This document shows positions 1 to 9,356 of a DNA stretch of 64,000 nucleotides, piece after piece (positions within the stretch are counted from its first letter, which is position 1; every line of letters begins with the position of its first letter). The notes beneath the pieces were generated by a model, which was given only the letters and a program-made list of their open reading frames with translations, was not told where the DNA came from and made no database searches. A program made the position numbers and the translations under genes. Source of the DNA: Paremcibacter congregatus (GTDB lineage: Bacteria > Pseudomonadota > Alphaproteobacteria > Sphingomonadales > Emcibacteraceae); the NCBI RefSeq assembly GCF_006385135.1, contig NZ_CP041025.1, forward strand, positions 2,387,501 to 2,451,500, in the 5' to 3' direction.

Positions 1-47
1 CACCCGAAGTTTCCATACCCTCCAATGATAAGAACGCGTTTAATCAT
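1..47 (-). CDS. N-terminus of an NAD(P)-binding Rossmann protein (cut by window edge)
   Basis: Only the first 15 codons are inside the window. They read MIKRVLIIGGYGNFG, a beta strand followed by a glycine-rich GGYGNFG turn, as in saccharopine-dehydrogenase-like and SDR-type nucleotide-binding proteins. The start ATG overlaps the stop of the DUF4166 gene in a four-base ATGA, so the two are probably translationally coupled. DUF4166 is known as a C-terminal domain of saccharopine-dehydrogenase-like proteins, so a partner encoded as a separate polypeptide fits. The exact family cannot be decided from 15 residues. Confidence 0.6.
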   Translation of the reverse strand, partial: MIKRVLIIGGYGNFG

Positions 48-649
48 ATGTTTTTCTTGACCTTAAAACGCCCACCATACTGATAAACCTTTCCCCACCA
101 CGGATGCGTAATAGTAACTTTCATATCAAAGCTGTTATCATCGATGGCGATCTCTTCGGCATTACCTTCTCCCAAAAGAAATGTCAGAGGAAGCGGAATC
201 AGACACCCAAACAAGTGAAAAACATATCCTTTATGTTTAAGCTTCACGCGTCCGGCTTCCCAAACATAGTGCATTCGCCAGCCAAAGCCGGACCACATAA
301 TCTCCACCACTTCATTATCTTTAATCTGCATCATTCTAGAATTAAAGCTGTAAGGTTTGCGTGTTTTGAAATTAAAAATGCGCCTGAAATGAAAAAAATT
401 ACTCTCTTCATCACTCTCGAAATTCACTACTACAGAAACATCCACCTCCGTATGTGGCGGAATACCACGCATAAGCCAAAAAATTGGCGCTAGGAATTTT
501 ATAGGTCCCGCACACATGACATCCAATGTCCCTTCAACTGTCGCCAAATCGGTTGTATAGGGACGATTGGCATAATGTTTATGCATTACGGGGGGAAGTT
601 TATTCCAATCTTCGCCAAAAATAGTTTTAAATATAGGGTCTTGTGTCAT
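44..649 (-). CDS. DUF4166 domain protein
   Basis: A 201-residue protein that begins MTQDPIFKTIFGEDWNKLPP, the usual opening of the DUF4166 family, in which an uncharacterised C-terminal domain often follows a saccharopine-dehydrogenase-like Rossmann domain. I chose the ATG at 649 rather than an upstream start at 721 because it forms an ATGA overlap with the stop of the DUF2269 gene and the domain begins right there. The middle is rich in aromatic residues and beta-type sequence (HFRRIFNFKTRKPYSFNSRM). A hydrophobic stretch near residues 148-160 could be a short membrane or lipid contact. The biochemical function is unknown. The start of a Rossmann protein follows with another ATGA overlap, so the pair may be a split form of the usual fusion. 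Confidence 0.8.
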   Translation of the reverse strand: MTQDPIFKTIFGEDWNKLPPVMHKHYANRPYTTDLATVEGTLDVMCAGPIKFLAPIFWLMRGIPPHTEVDVSVVVNFESDEESNFFHFRRIFNFKTRKPYSFNSRMMQIKDNEVVEIMWSGFGWRMHYVWEAGRVKLKHKGYVFHLFGCLIPLPLTFLLGEGNAEEIAIDDNSFDMKVTITHPWWGKVYQYGGRFKVKKNI

Positions 650-1119
650 ACTGGTTTCATCACCATCAAAAAGAAAACAGCAACAAGCCCAATGAATGCT
701 GGGCAACCGAGGATGAACCAAATTTTGAAGAGGGAATGATAACGTTCTGGTAAGTCTGTTTTTTCTGAAACGCTTTCCAGAATTTTCTTGAGCTCAATTT
801 GAATCCAGACGACCGGCAACCAACAGGCCCCCGCAATCGCGTAAATCACATATGTGATCACCAGCCAAGGTACCGTCCAGTCGTATCCAACTTGCCAAAC
901 TAGCCAGAACCCTGTTACAGGCTGAATAATCACGGCAGGCAAGGTAAAGATATAGTCAGCAAGAACTGTTGTCCGCACGGCATATAGTTTCGCCGCATGG
1001 TCAGCTCCAAAGTAAGAACGGAACATGAAGAACGCAATCCCGACACCAGTGCCAAACACTATCGTCGAGCTTATGATATGTAACGTCCTGATAATAAGAT
1101 ATGGATCAATATCCACCAT
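646..1119 (-). CDS. DUF2269 family integral membrane protein
   Basis: A 157-residue protein with four predicted membrane segments (about residues 8-30, 48-75, 83-103 and 130-155). It matches the DUF2269 family of small inner-membrane proteins, whose members carry conserved histidine and tryptophan residues in the helices (here RTLHIISST and PVTGFWLVWQVGYDW). No function is established for the family. It is the first gene of a coupled trio: its TGA overlaps the DUF4166 start, whose stop in turn overlaps the Rossmann protein start. dnaE ends 28 bp upstream, so readthrough from dnaE is possible. A GGGGGAA stretch serves as ribosome binding site before the ATG at 1119. Confidence 0.85.
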   Translation of the reverse strand: MVDIDPYLIIRTLHIISSTIVFGTGVGIAFFMFRSYFGADHAAKLYAVRTTVLADYIFTLPAVIIQPVTGFWLVWQVGYDWTVPWLVITYVIYAIAGACWLPVVWIQIELKKILESVSEKTDLPERYHSLFKIWFILGCPAFIGLVAVFFLMVMKPV

Positions 1120-1147
1120 TTATTCCCCCAGCCCCTTAAATCTCGCT

Positions 1148-4100
1148 TTAAATCTCCCGGGCATCCATCACGCCCTTCATGGTGATCAGCGCACTTCTGA
1201 TGTCAGGTGAAACTTTATATTTATCTTTTAATTCTATATCGATATCATACTCATCTTCATCCTTCACTTTAATTTTGAAAGTGACAAAACCCCGGCCGCC
1301 CTTGTGGTTGTCGAGTATTTCGCGGATGGCGGTGATGTTGCTGGCGTCGGTGAGGAATATCTCCAGCCCCTTGGCGCTGTTGGCCGCCACCACCTCGATC
1401 GCGGCAAAGCTTTTCGCCGTCACCCGCAGGCCGCGCTCCGGATCAATGCTCGCTTCCACGGTGGCAATCACCGAACTGCCCATCTGCAAAATTTCGTCAG
1501 CACTGTCGAGCAGTTCGGAAAACACCATCGTTTCCCAGCCGCCAAAGGCGTCGGAAAAGCCGATAAAGGCGAATTTCTTGCCGCGCTTGTTCTTCATCAC
1601 CCGGATGGTCTGCACCGTCCCGGCGAGCTTCACTGTACCGCCGCCCTTTGCTTTACGTTCCAGTTCGGTCGAGGGCAGGATTTTCTGGCGCTCGAGAATG
1701 ACTTTATAGGCATCAAGAGGATGGGCCGAGAGGTAAAAGCCAATGGCGTCTTTTTCATGGTTGAGCCGGACAATCAATTCCCAGTCCCGCGCTTCCGGCA
1801 GGGCAAGGGCCTGCGGTTCGACCACATCGCCGAACAGGCTGACCTGATTGCTGTTGCGGGCTTCGGTGGCGGCGCTGGCCTGTTTCAGGATCATCTCGAC
1901 CGACGCCAGCATCTGGGCCCGGTTAGGGTTGATGCTGTCAAAGGCCCCGGCCTTGGCGAGGTTTTCCAGCGCCCGTTTATTGACATGCTTGGTGTCGAGC
2001 CGGTTACAGAAATCAGCCACATCCTTGAACGGGCCGTTCTTGTCCCGCTCCTTGATCAATTGCTCCATCGCGCCAGAACCGACATTCTTCAGCGCCGCAA
2101 GACCATAACGCACCCCGCGCAGAATACCGTCGCCTTGCGCGCCGCCGACATTATCTTCGTCCGCCTTGCCCGGCACCACCTCGACCGAGAATTCCACCAG
2201 AGATTTATTGATATCAGGCGGCAAAATCGGGATGCCGAGGCTGACGACTTCCTGTTTGAAGATCGCCAGCTTATCGGTGTTATTGAGGTCGAGCGACATG
2301 ATCGCCGCCATAAATTCCACCGGATAATTGGCCTTGAGATAAGCGGTGTGGAAAGACACCAGCGCATAGGCCGCGGCGTGAGATTTATTAAAGCCGTAAC
2401 CGGCGAATTTCGCCACCTGATCGAAAATACCCGCCGCCTGCTTGGGATCTACGCCCTTCTTGGCGGCCCCATCCTGAAAGCGGGCGCGCTGCTTGTCCAT
2501 CTCGGCCGCGATCTTCTTGCCCATGGCCCGGCGCAGCAAATCCGCTTCGCCGAGGGAATAGTCCGCCAGCACCTGGGCGATCTGCATCACCTGTTCCTGA
2601 TAGATGATCACGCCATAAGTCTCGGTGAGGATTTCGGTGAGCAGAGGATGCAGATAGTCCGGGTCTTTCTCCCCATGCTTACAGGCGACATAGAGCGGAA
2701 TATTGTCCATCGGCCCCGGTCGATAGAGCGCCACGACCGCAATGATATCCTCGAACATGTCGGGCTTCATCTGCACAAGCACATTCTGCATGCCGCTACT
2801 TTCCAACTGGAAGACGCCGATGGTCTTGCCGCTGGACAACAGGTCGAAGCTCGGTTGATCCACCAGCGGCACCTGTTCCAGATTGACCGTGATGTCGCGC
2901 AGGGCGATATGTTCCACGGCCTTGGCCAGCACCGTCAGGGTCTTCAGGCCAAGAAAGTCGAATTTTACCAGTCCGGCCTGCTCGACAAATTTCATGTTGA
3001 ACTGGGTCACCGGCATATCGGACCGCGGATCACGATAGAGCGGCACCAGCTCATCCAGTGGCCGGTCACCAATCACCACCCCGGCGGCATGGGTAGAGGC
3101 GTGACGGAACAGACCCTCAAGCTGCAAGGCCATTTCAATCAGGCGCGCCGTCGCCGGGTCATTGTCGCGTTCAAACCGCAGCTTTTCTTCCGATTCCAGC
3201 GCCTCGCCCAAGGTCATGGGATTAGCGGGGTTGGCCGGGATCAGTTTTGACAGTCGGTCAACCTGGCCATAAGACATCTGCAGCACCCGTCCCACGTCGC
3301 GAACCACGGCCTTGGCCTGCAGCTTCCCGAAAGTGATGATCTGCGCCACCTGGTCATGGCCGTATTTCTCCTGCACATAACGGATCACCCGGTCGCGTTT
3401 GTCCTGACAGAAATCGATATCGAAATCGGGCATGGACACCCGCTCCGGATTGAGAAACCGTTCGAACAGCAGCCCGAACCGCAAAGGATCAAGATCGGTT
3501 ATCATCAGGGCCCAGGCCACCACGGAGCCCGCACCGGACCCCCTGCCCGGCCCCACCGGAATATTGTTATGCTTCGACCACTGAATAAAGTCCGCCACAA
3601 TCAGAAAGTAGCCGGGAAAGCCCATCTGATTAATAATGCCAATCTCAAATTCCAGACGATCCCAATAGGGCTTGGCGATCTCGTCGCGCTTTTCCGGGTC
3701 CGTTTCTTCATGAAAGACATGTTGCTCAAGGCGCTGATCCAGACCGTCACGGGCCATCTTTTCCAGCGCTTCCGCCTCACTGATATCCTCATAATCCGCC
3801 GCCGTCTTGTCCATACCATCGGTAAAATTCGGCAGGATCGGATCAATCGTCGGTACCTTGAAGGCGCAGCGCCGGGCAATCACCAGCGTATTCTGAACCG
3901 CCTCCGGCAGGTCTTCGAACAGGTCCGCCATTTCCTCGGCGGATTTAAAATAATGTTCAGGGGTCAGTTTCCGGCGGTCATCCTGCTCGACATAATTGCC
4001 GCCCGCGATACAGAGCAGAGCGTCATGGGCCTGATGCATCTTACGTTCCGGAAAGAACACCTGATTGGTCGCCACCAGCGGGATATCATGTGTGTAGGCG

Positions 4101-4693
4101 AGTTCGAGAAAATCTTCCTCTGTTGCTTCTTCCGGCGTCATGCCGTGGCGCTGAATTTCCATGTAGAGGCGATCTGGAAACAGGCTTTTCAGCTTGTGCA
4201 TCACCGCTTCGGCCTTCTCGCGGCCCTGGGGAGTGCCGGTGATCAGATATTTGCCCATCGGCCCTTCCGGCCCACCCGTAAGACAGATGATATCGTCCGT
4301 GTAGCCGCCGAGGTCATCAATATTCAACTGCGGGGTTTCGTGGCCATCGCCGCCGAGATGGGCCTTCGAGACCAGCTTCATCAGATTTTGATAGCCGCGT
4401 TCGGTCTGGGCAAGCAGCACCAGCCAGCCGGGTTCCGGCGTTTTGAAACTGCGGCTGTCCTGTTCGACCGCGTGGCGAATGGCCAGAGAACAACCAATGA
4501 TCGGTTGCACCCCGGCCCCGGGCAAGGTTAACGAGGCTTCCAGCGCGCCGAACATGTTATTGGTGTCGGTCACCGCGACTGCTGGCATATTATGGGCGGC
4601 GCAGAGTTTGCCCAGCGCTTTCACATGCACGGCCCCCTCGGACAGGGAATAGGCCGAATGCAATCGCAAATGAACAAAAGAAGAAGCCGTCAT
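1148..4693 (-). CDS. dnaE: DNA polymerase III subunit alpha
   Basis: The replicative polymerase catalytic subunit, 1181 residues, the normal size for a proteobacterial DnaE. Domain order is an N-terminal PHP domain (about 1-280), the palm/thumb/fingers of a C-family polymerase, a tandem HhH region and a C-terminal OB-fold (KLAGTVQTIRVMKNKRGKKF). The catalytic acidic motif PDFDIDF and GPGRGSGAGSVVAW are present. In the PHP domain the metal-binding histidines look lost: the first motif reads HLRLHSAYS rather than HLH, and the second reads VTDTNNMFG rather than TDH. Proofreading is therefore likely supplied by a separate DnaQ, as in E. coli. DUF1761 and lolDC lie just upstream on the same strand, so it may be read from their transcript. 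Confidence 0.99.
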   Translation of the reverse strand: MTASSFVHLRLHSAYSLSEGAVHVKALGKLCAAHNMPAVAVTDTNNMFGALEASLTLPGAGVQPIIGCSLAIRHAVEQDSRSFKTPEPGWLVLLAQTERGYQNLMKLVSKAHLGGDGHETPQLNIDDLGGYTDDIICLTGGPEGPMGKYLITGTPQGREKAEAVMHKLKSLFPDRLYMEIQRHGMTPEEATEEDFLELAYTHDIPLVATNQVFFPERKMHQAHDALLCIAGGNYVEQDDRRKLTPEHYFKSAEEMADLFEDLPEAVQNTLVIARRCAFKVPTIDPILPNFTDGMDKTAADYEDISEAEALEKMARDGLDQRLEQHVFHEETDPEKRDEIAKPYWDRLEFEIGIINQMGFPGYFLIVADFIQWSKHNNIPVGPGRGSGAGSVVAWALMITDLDPLRFGLLFERFLNPERVSMPDFDIDFCQDKRDRVIRYVQEKYGHDQVAQIITFGKLQAKAVVRDVGRVLQMSYGQVDRLSKLIPANPANPMTLGEALESEEKLRFERDNDPATARLIEMALQLEGLFRHASTHAAGVVIGDRPLDELVPLYRDPRSDMPVTQFNMKFVEQAGLVKFDFLGLKTLTVLAKAVEHIALRDITVNLEQVPLVDQPSFDLLSSGKTIGVFQLESSGMQNVLVQMKPDMFEDIIAVVALYRPGPMDNIPLYVACKHGEKDPDYLHPLLTEILTETYGVIIYQEQVMQIAQVLADYSLGEADLLRRAMGKKIAAEMDKQRARFQDGAAKKGVDPKQAAGIFDQVAKFAGYGFNKSHAAAYALVSFHTAYLKANYPVEFMAAIMSLDLNNTDKLAIFKQEVVSLGIPILPPDINKSLVEFSVEVVPGKADEDNVGGAQGDGILRGVRYGLAALKNVGSGAMEQLIKERDKNGPFKDVADFCNRLDTKHVNKRALENLAKAGAFDSINPNRAQMLASVEMILKQASAATEARNSNQVSLFGDVVEPQALALPEARDWELIVRLNHEKDAIGFYLSAHPLDAYKVILERQKILPSTELERKAKGGGTVKLAGTVQTIRVMKNKRGKKFAFIGFSDAFGGWETMVFSELLDSADEILQMGSSVIATVEASIDPERGLRVTAKSFAAIEVVAANSAKGLEIFLTDASNITAIREILDNHKGGRGFVTFKIKVKDEDEYDIDIELKDKYKVSPDIRSALITMKGVMDAREI

Positions 4694-4707
4694 CTAGAAA
4701 AAATATC

Positions 4708-5109
4708 CTATCGCCAAAACCCAATGATCGCCGCCATGGCGCTGAATTCGATTATATATTGTCCGCCGTAAATTGCCAGCAGCCGAAAACTACGGCCTTC
4801 GAAACCATGTAACGCCCCCAGTTGCGTGGTCATAATGCCAAGCCCGATCAGACATCCGACCGCCAGAGACTGCACACCGCCGAGATCGGCAAGCGTAATG
4901 AGTACCGCCAATGTGAAGGCGCTGACCAAACCAAGCAGGCCCGACAGCATCAGGGGGCCACGCGCAGCAATCAACTGATCTTTTTCCTGTCCCACTTCCG
5001 AAAGCCACATGGGCCCGAAAACCACAGGCGAGAACCACAGCACGCCGAGGATAAACTTGAGCACGGCCGCCACAAACACTGCGGTCAGATTAATGTCCTC
5101 AAACGCCAT
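4708..5109 (-). CDS. DUF1761 family membrane protein
   Basis: A 133-residue integral membrane protein with four predicted helices. The opening segment VAAVLKFILGVLWFSPVVFGPMW, with its LWFSP motif, is typical of DUF1761, a small membrane family of unknown function. Helices follow at about residues 52-74, 79-98 and 108-130. It lies 17 bp after lolD and 14 bp before dnaE, all on the minus strand, so it is probably an operon member. No catalytic residues can be named. Confidence 0.85.
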   Translation of the reverse strand: MAFEDINLTAVFVAAVLKFILGVLWFSPVVFGPMWLSEVGQEKDQLIAARGPLMLSGLLGLVSAFTLAVLITLADLGGVQSLAVGCLIGLGIMTTQLGALHGFEGRSFRLLAIYGGQYIIEFSAMAAIIGFWR

Positions 5110-5126
5110 TGGCCCTCCCGTCCCGT

Positions 5127-5801
5127 CTATTCCAGCAGACCGTTATGCAACGTCACACAACGGTCCATTTTCCGCGCCAGATCCTTGTTATGGGTGGCAA
5201 CCAGAGCCGAGATACCTTCTTCCCGCGACAGACGCAGCAATTCATTCATCACACCGTTGCCGGTCATTTCATCAAGATTGCCCGTCGGTTCATCGGCAAG
5301 CAGAATTTTCGGCTTGTTAATCAGAGCACGGGCGATGGCGACCCGTTGCTGTTCCCCCCCGGACAGTTCCGACGGCCGATGATCAACCCGTGCGCCAAGC
5401 CCGAGCTTGGTGAGCAACGCTTCTGCGTGCTTTGCCGCCTCGGATTTCGACAGGCCCGCGACGATCTGCGGCAGCATCACATTTTCCAATGCGTTGAATT
5501 CAGGCAGCAAATGATGAAATTGATAGATGAAGCCCACGTCATGGCGACGAATACGGGTGCGTTTGCGATCAGACAGTTTGCCACAGGCCGCGCCGTCAAT
5601 CACAACTTCCCCGGAACTGGCATGATCCAGCAGACCCGCGATCTGCAACAAGGTCGATTTCCCGGACCCGGAGGCCCCGACCAGTGTCACCACCTCGCTC
5701 TTTTTCAGGGTAAAATTCACCCCGCGCAGGATATGCAGGTCCTTGTCGCCCTGAATAAAGTGGCGGTGAATGTCCTGCAGCTCAAGAATACTCTCAGTCA
5801 T
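5127..5801 (-). CDS. lolD: Lipoprotein-releasing ABC transporter, ATP-binding protein
   Basis: A 224-residue ABC ATPase of the LolD/MacB/FtsE class. It carries Walker A GASGSGKST (about residues 41-49), the ABC signature LSGGEQQRVAIARAL, Walker B ILLADEPTGNLD and the switch histidine in ALVATHNKDLA. It powers extraction of outer-membrane lipoproteins from the inner membrane to LolA. The permease lolC lies directly upstream with a 12-bp gap, and an AAGGGG ribosome binding site precedes the ATG at 5801. One permease gene with one ATPase gene is the usual alphaproteobacterial arrangement (a LolC/E-type homodimer), unlike the lolCDE of E. coli. Confidence 0.96.
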   Translation of the reverse strand: MTESILELQDIHRHFIQGDKDLHILRGVNFTLKKSEVVTLVGASGSGKSTLLQIAGLLDHASSGEVVIDGAACGKLSDRKRTRIRRHDVGFIYQFHHLLPEFNALENVMLPQIVAGLSKSEAAKHAEALLTKLGLGARVDHRPSELSGGEQQRVAIARALINKPKILLADEPTGNLDEMTGNGVMNELLRLSREEGISALVATHNKDLARKMDRCVTLHNGLLE

Positions 5802-5813
5802 AGGTCGCGCCCC

Positions 5814-7070
5814 TTACTCATACCGCAATGATTTAACCGGATCGACCTTCGCCGCCCGCCAGGCCGGCAACAGGGTCGCGAAGAAGCTCATGCCAAGAGA
5901 CACGAGAATGACAATGGTAACCTCGGTCGGTTCCACAATCGCCGGAACTTCTGACAGGAAACGCACCTCCCCCTCCCACAGGCTGAGACCCGTCATTCGT
6001 TCGATAAAATTCAGAATTTCCTGAACATTATAAGCTATCGCCAGACCACAGATCGTCCCCAGCAGGGTCCCGACCATGCCGATGCAGGAGCCGACAATGA
6101 AGAAAATCCGCATGATAGAAGCGCTTGTCACCCCCATGGTGCGCAGGATCGCCACATCGCGGGTCTTGTTCTTCACCATCATGATCATCGTGGAAATGAT
6201 ATTGAAGACCGCCACCAGAATGATAAAGGACAGGATGATAAACATCACATTGCGTTCCACCTGCAGTGCATTGAAGAAACTCTGATTGAGCACCCGCCAG
6301 TCGACCAGCCGTCCTCCGGGGCTGATTTCCCGCATGGCCTGCTGTACCACAGGGTAAAGTTCAGTGATCATATCGGGATGGGTCAGGCTGATTTCCAGCG
6401 CCGCCACCTGATCATCATATTGAAAATAGCTCTGGGCGGCTTTTAACGGCAGGAAGAAATAGCCGGTGTCATAATTATATTCACCGACTTCGAAAATCGC
6501 CCGGATTTGATAATTGGCGATGCGCGGCACGGTGCCAAAAGGCGTAACCCGTCCGCGCGGCGTAACCAGTGTCACCAGATCACCCGGCGACAAGCCGTAT
6601 TTATCCGCGAGGCGTTTGCCAATCAGAATGTCATTATCGCCGGTGCCGAAATCATTCAGATCCCCGACTTTGATATTATCGGCGATCAGCGGCATATGGC
6701 GTATGTCTTCCGGTTTCACCCCGCGCACCAGAGCCGGGACGCTGTAACTGCCAAAAGTTGCCAGGGCATGGCCTTCGACAATGGGCAGAACTTTCACCAC
6801 ATGATCGACTTTCTTCAGATGCGCGACGGCGTCGTCATAGTCGTTCATCCGGCCACCGACCGGCTGATAAAGCATATGACCATTAAAGCCGATGACCTTG
6901 CTGAGCAATTCTTCGCGGAAGCCGTTCATCACCGACATGGTGACAATCAGCACCATTACGCCAATGGCGATCCCGAGAAGGGAAAACAGCGCCACAAGGG
7001 TCACAAACCCTTCGTTGCTTCTGACTTTCAGATACCTGAAAGCCACCATCCATTCATGCGCCCGGAACAT
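5814..7070 (-). CDS. lolC: Lipoprotein-releasing ABC transporter permease
   Basis: A 418-residue permease of the LolC/E family. It has an N-terminal membrane helix (about residues 25-48, preceded by the characteristic RYLKVRSNEGFVTLVALFS region), a periplasmic MacB-like domain (about 50-260) and three C-terminal helices with the FtsX fold (about 270-300, 320-350 and 380-405). The last residues PAWRAAKVDPVKSLRYE are the conserved C-terminus of the family. It works with LolD encoded 12 bp downstream. proS lies 24 bp upstream on the same strand. Only one permease gene is present, so the protein probably acts as a homodimer. Confidence 0.95.
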   Translation of the reverse strand: MFRAHEWMVAFRYLKVRSNEGFVTLVALFSLLGIAIGVMVLIVTMSVMNGFREELLSKVIGFNGHMLYQPVGGRMNDYDDAVAHLKKVDHVVKVLPIVEGHALATFGSYSVPALVRGVKPEDIRHMPLIADNIKVGDLNDFGTGDNDILIGKRLADKYGLSPGDLVTLVTPRGRVTPFGTVPRIANYQIRAIFEVGEYNYDTGYFFLPLKAAQSYFQYDDQVAALEISLTHPDMITELYPVVQQAMREISPGGRLVDWRVLNQSFFNALQVERNVMFIILSFIILVAVFNIISTMIMMVKNKTRDVAILRTMGVTSASIMRIFFIVGSCIGMVGTLLGTICGLAIAYNVQEILNFIERMTGLSLWEGEVRFLSEVPAIVEPTEVTIVILVSLGMSFFATLLPAWRAAKVDPVKSLRYE

Positions 7071-7094
7071 GGCGTCTCCCCTTGCTTGAACTTT

Positions 7095-8396
7095 TTAAGA
7101 TACTTTTTTCAGTGCGTCTTCCAGCGACAGTTCTTCCCGCTCTCCGGTTGCGCGATTTTTCACTTCAACCACGCCATTCTTCAAACCACGGGGACCGATA
7201 ATCAACTGCCAGGGCATACCCGCTAAATCCATGTCGGCAAACTTGCCGCCCGCGCCCATGTCACGATCATCATAGAGCACCTCGACACCCGCATCACCAA
7301 GTTGACGATAGATATCGTCGCAGGCCGCTGTGCATTCGTCGTCTTTAGTCCGCAGATTGATCAGTCCCACTTTGTAAGGGGCAACCGCTTCCGGCCAGAT
7401 GATGCCGTTATCATCGTGATTGGCTTCGATCAGGGCGCCCACCAGACGCGACACGCCGATACCGTAAGATCCCATTTCCACCGGCACGAGGTTGCCGTCA
7501 GGGCCCGCGACCTTGGCGTTCATGGCCTCGGAATATTTGGTGCCGAAGAAGAAAATATGGCCGACTTCAACGCCTTTTGCGGTGCGCAGGTCAGCCGCGG
7601 GAACCGGGCAATTGTCCGGATCATGCTTTTCTTCTTCCATGGCATAGAGGCTTTGCAGTTTCTCTACCGTTTCAGGATCAATGTCCCCGGCCAGACTGGC
7701 CAGATTGAAATCCTCGATTGCCTTGTCGTAATGCAACGTACTTTCACCGGTTTCGGCCAGAATCTGGAACTCATGGCTAAGATCACCTCCAATGGCCCCC
7801 GCGTCAGCCCGCACCGGGATAGCCACCATGCCAAGCCGCGCAAAAGTACGCAGATAAGCCACATACATTTTGTTATAGGTAATCCGCGCCGCATCTGTAT
7901 CAATGTCAAAGCTGTAATTGTCTTTCATCAGGAATTCACGGCCGCGCATGATGCCGAACCGGGGACGGATCTCGTCACGGAACTTCCACTGAATATGATA
8001 CAGCATCTTTGGCAGGTCTTTGTAGGTCTTGACGTTATTGCGGAACAGGTCCGTGACCATTTCCTCATTGGTCGGCCCATAAAGCATTTCCCGGTCATGG
8101 CGGTCGGTGATGCGCAGCATTTCCTTGCCATACGCGTCATAACGGCCGCTTTCCTGCCATAACTCCGCCGGTTGAATCGTTGGCATCAGGATTTCCTGGG
8201 CCCCGGCCCGGTCCTGCTCTTCCCGGACAATCTGTTCAATCTTGCGCAAGACACGCAGCCCCAGCGGCAACCAGATATAAATTCCGGCGCTGGTCTGGCG
8301 GATCAGCCCGGCCCGTAACATCAGGCGGTGAGACGTAATCTGGGCCTCGGCAGGGTTTTCCTTGAGAGTCGGCATAAAGCAGGATGAAAGACGCAT
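7095..8396 (-). CDS. proS: Proline--tRNA ligase, short alphaproteobacterial type
   Basis: Class II aminoacyl-tRNA synthetase of 433 residues that charges tRNA-Pro. Motif 2 ([21 protein letters not shown]) and motif 3 ([13 protein letters not shown]) are present, followed by the anticodon-binding domain. E. coli ProS is about 570 residues because it carries an editing insertion between motifs 2 and 3. That domain is absent here, as is usual in alphaproteobacteria, so mischarged Ala-tRNA-Pro would need a trans-acting deacylase. I chose the ATG at 8396 ([18 protein letters not shown]), which matches the family start and has AAGG eight to nine bases upstream. The in-frame extension to 8462 looks non-coding. 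lolC follows 24 bp downstream. Confidence 0.97.
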   Translation of the reverse strand: MRLSSCFMPTLKENPAEAQITSHRLMLRAGLIRQTSAGIYIWLPLGLRVLRKIEQIVREEQDRAGAQEILMPTIQPAELWQESGRYDAYGKEMLRITDRHDREMLYGPTNEEMVTDLFRNNVKTYKDLPKMLYHIQWKFRDEIRPRFGIMRGREFLMKDNYSFDIDTDAARITYNKMYVAYLRTFARLGMVAIPVRADAGAIGGDLSHEFQILAETGESTLHYDKAIEDFNLASLAGDIDPETVEKLQSLYAMEEEKHDPDNCPVPAADLRTAKGVEVGHIFFFGTKYSEAMNAKVAGPDGNLVPVEMGSYGIGVSRLVGALIEANHDDNGIIWPEAVAPYKVGLINLRTKDDECTAACDDIYRQLGDAGVEVLYDDRDMGAGGKFADMDLAGMPWQLIIGPRGLKNGVVEVKNRATGEREELSLEDALKKVS

Positions 8397-8524
8397 AACG
8401 GGGACCTTGTGTAATATAGGGACAGTCTTGTTTTTTAAGTTCTCATTTTTATAACCGCCCACGCCTCTGATGAACAGTTTTTTGTGCTATGCCCCTCTCT
8501 TTTAACAGCCCCGGTGATGATCTC

Positions 8525-8971
8525 TTACTTTTCGCCCTGACCCTGTGTCCGGCAAAAGGCGATCAACCTTTCGGTAGAACCGTCATCCAGCGGTACACCG
8601 TCCAGCATCGCCCGCCCGTCTTTCACCGTGATAATCCCCAGAATCATTTCTCCCGTCAGGCCGGCATTGGCTGCACCATCCCCCTGCGGGGGGCGCAATG
8701 TCAGGTTATGATCATCAAGAATCACTTGAAAAGAAATACTGTCTTCCAGATATCTGGCCAGCGCGGAAGAGGAAGATGCCGGCAAATCCGCCGGAGCAAC
8801 CGCTTTCCCCGCCACATCTACCCCCGGCCTGTATGCCACATCGGCATCAGGCTTATGAGCCGTTAGCAGACGACAATCTTTCGGTTCTATTTTCAGCGTT
8901 ACTTCTGCCGAAATGCTTGAAAATATTAAACTTTTGTTAATAATTATTGTTGCAAAAATACATCGCCACAT
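8525..8971 (-). CDS. Conserved hypothetical exported protein
   Basis: A 148-residue protein of unknown function. The start at 8971 is preceded by a good AAGGAG site at the right distance, while the longer in-frame reading (to 9184) crosses AT-rich sequence with no support. The N-terminus MWRCIFATIIINKSLIFSSISA looks like a signal peptide, so the mature protein is probably periplasmic. The middle contains KPDADVAYRPGVDVAGKAV followed by PADLPASSSSALARYLEDSI, and no cysteine pair or catalytic motif stands out. It ends 128 bp before proS. I do not recognise the family with certainty. Confidence 0.7.
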   Translation of the reverse strand: MWRCIFATIIINKSLIFSSISAEVTLKIEPKDCRLLTAHKPDADVAYRPGVDVAGKAVAPADLPASSSSALARYLEDSISFQVILDDHNLTLRPPQGDGAANAGLTGEMILGIITVKDGRAMLDGVPLDDGSTERLIAFCRTQGQGEK

Positions 8972-9257
8972 TTCCCTGCTCCTTCTACCCCCTATAAACA
9001 TTACGCTTTTTCCACCTCGCCCTACATGTGTTATTTTTACAACAATCCCCGACAAATTGCTTAAATTGCAAATATTGTTGATGACAGAGGCTAATCGCTC
9101 GACTATTGTCACTTTCGAACGTGAGGCCCAAGTCTGGGAGGGAAACTCTGCACCACGCTGAATAAGAAAAAGATATAAACTCAAAGAAGTTAATCATAAA
9201 ATCAGCGAAAGACTATTTATTAAAAAATAAAATAATAAGCACCAAATAATAAAAAAT

Positions 9258-9284
9258 GCAAGACTTGCGGGTCTTGCTTTTTTT
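9258..9284 (-). terminator. Rho-independent terminator (end of nuo-birA-coaX-rnj-mce-DUF1467)
   Basis: Stem GCAAGAC (9258-9264), a 6-base loop and GTCTTGC (9271-9277). It is flanked by seven T on one side (9278-9284) and six A on the other (9251-9256), so it can work in both directions. It lies about 90 bp past the DUF1467 stop on the minus strand and probably ends that long transcription unit. Confidence 0.8.
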
Positions 9285-9320
9285 ATGCCTGAAATCCTGC
9301 ACAATAGTAACAGACCGCAT

Positions 9321-9356
9321 GGCTTTCCCCCCTGATCATGGTCAGGGACGAAAGCC
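9321..9356 (-). other. Long 3'-UTR hairpin between DUF1467 and the terminator
   Basis: An imperfect 15-bp inverted repeat: GGCTTTCCCCCCTGA (9321-9335) and TCAGGGACGAAAGCC (9342-9356) pair except for two central bases, around a 6-base loop. It starts 20 bp after the DUF1467 stop and lies upstream of the true terminator. No T tract follows, so a role in mRNA 3'-end protection or processing is more likely than termination. Confidence 0.6.

Noticed and set aside
1304-3250. Plus-strand 648-codon open frame antisense to dnaE
   Set aside because: It mirrors the codon bias of dnaE, has no ribosome binding site and reads as His/Arg/Gln-rich sequence with no known domain. dnaE covers all of it.
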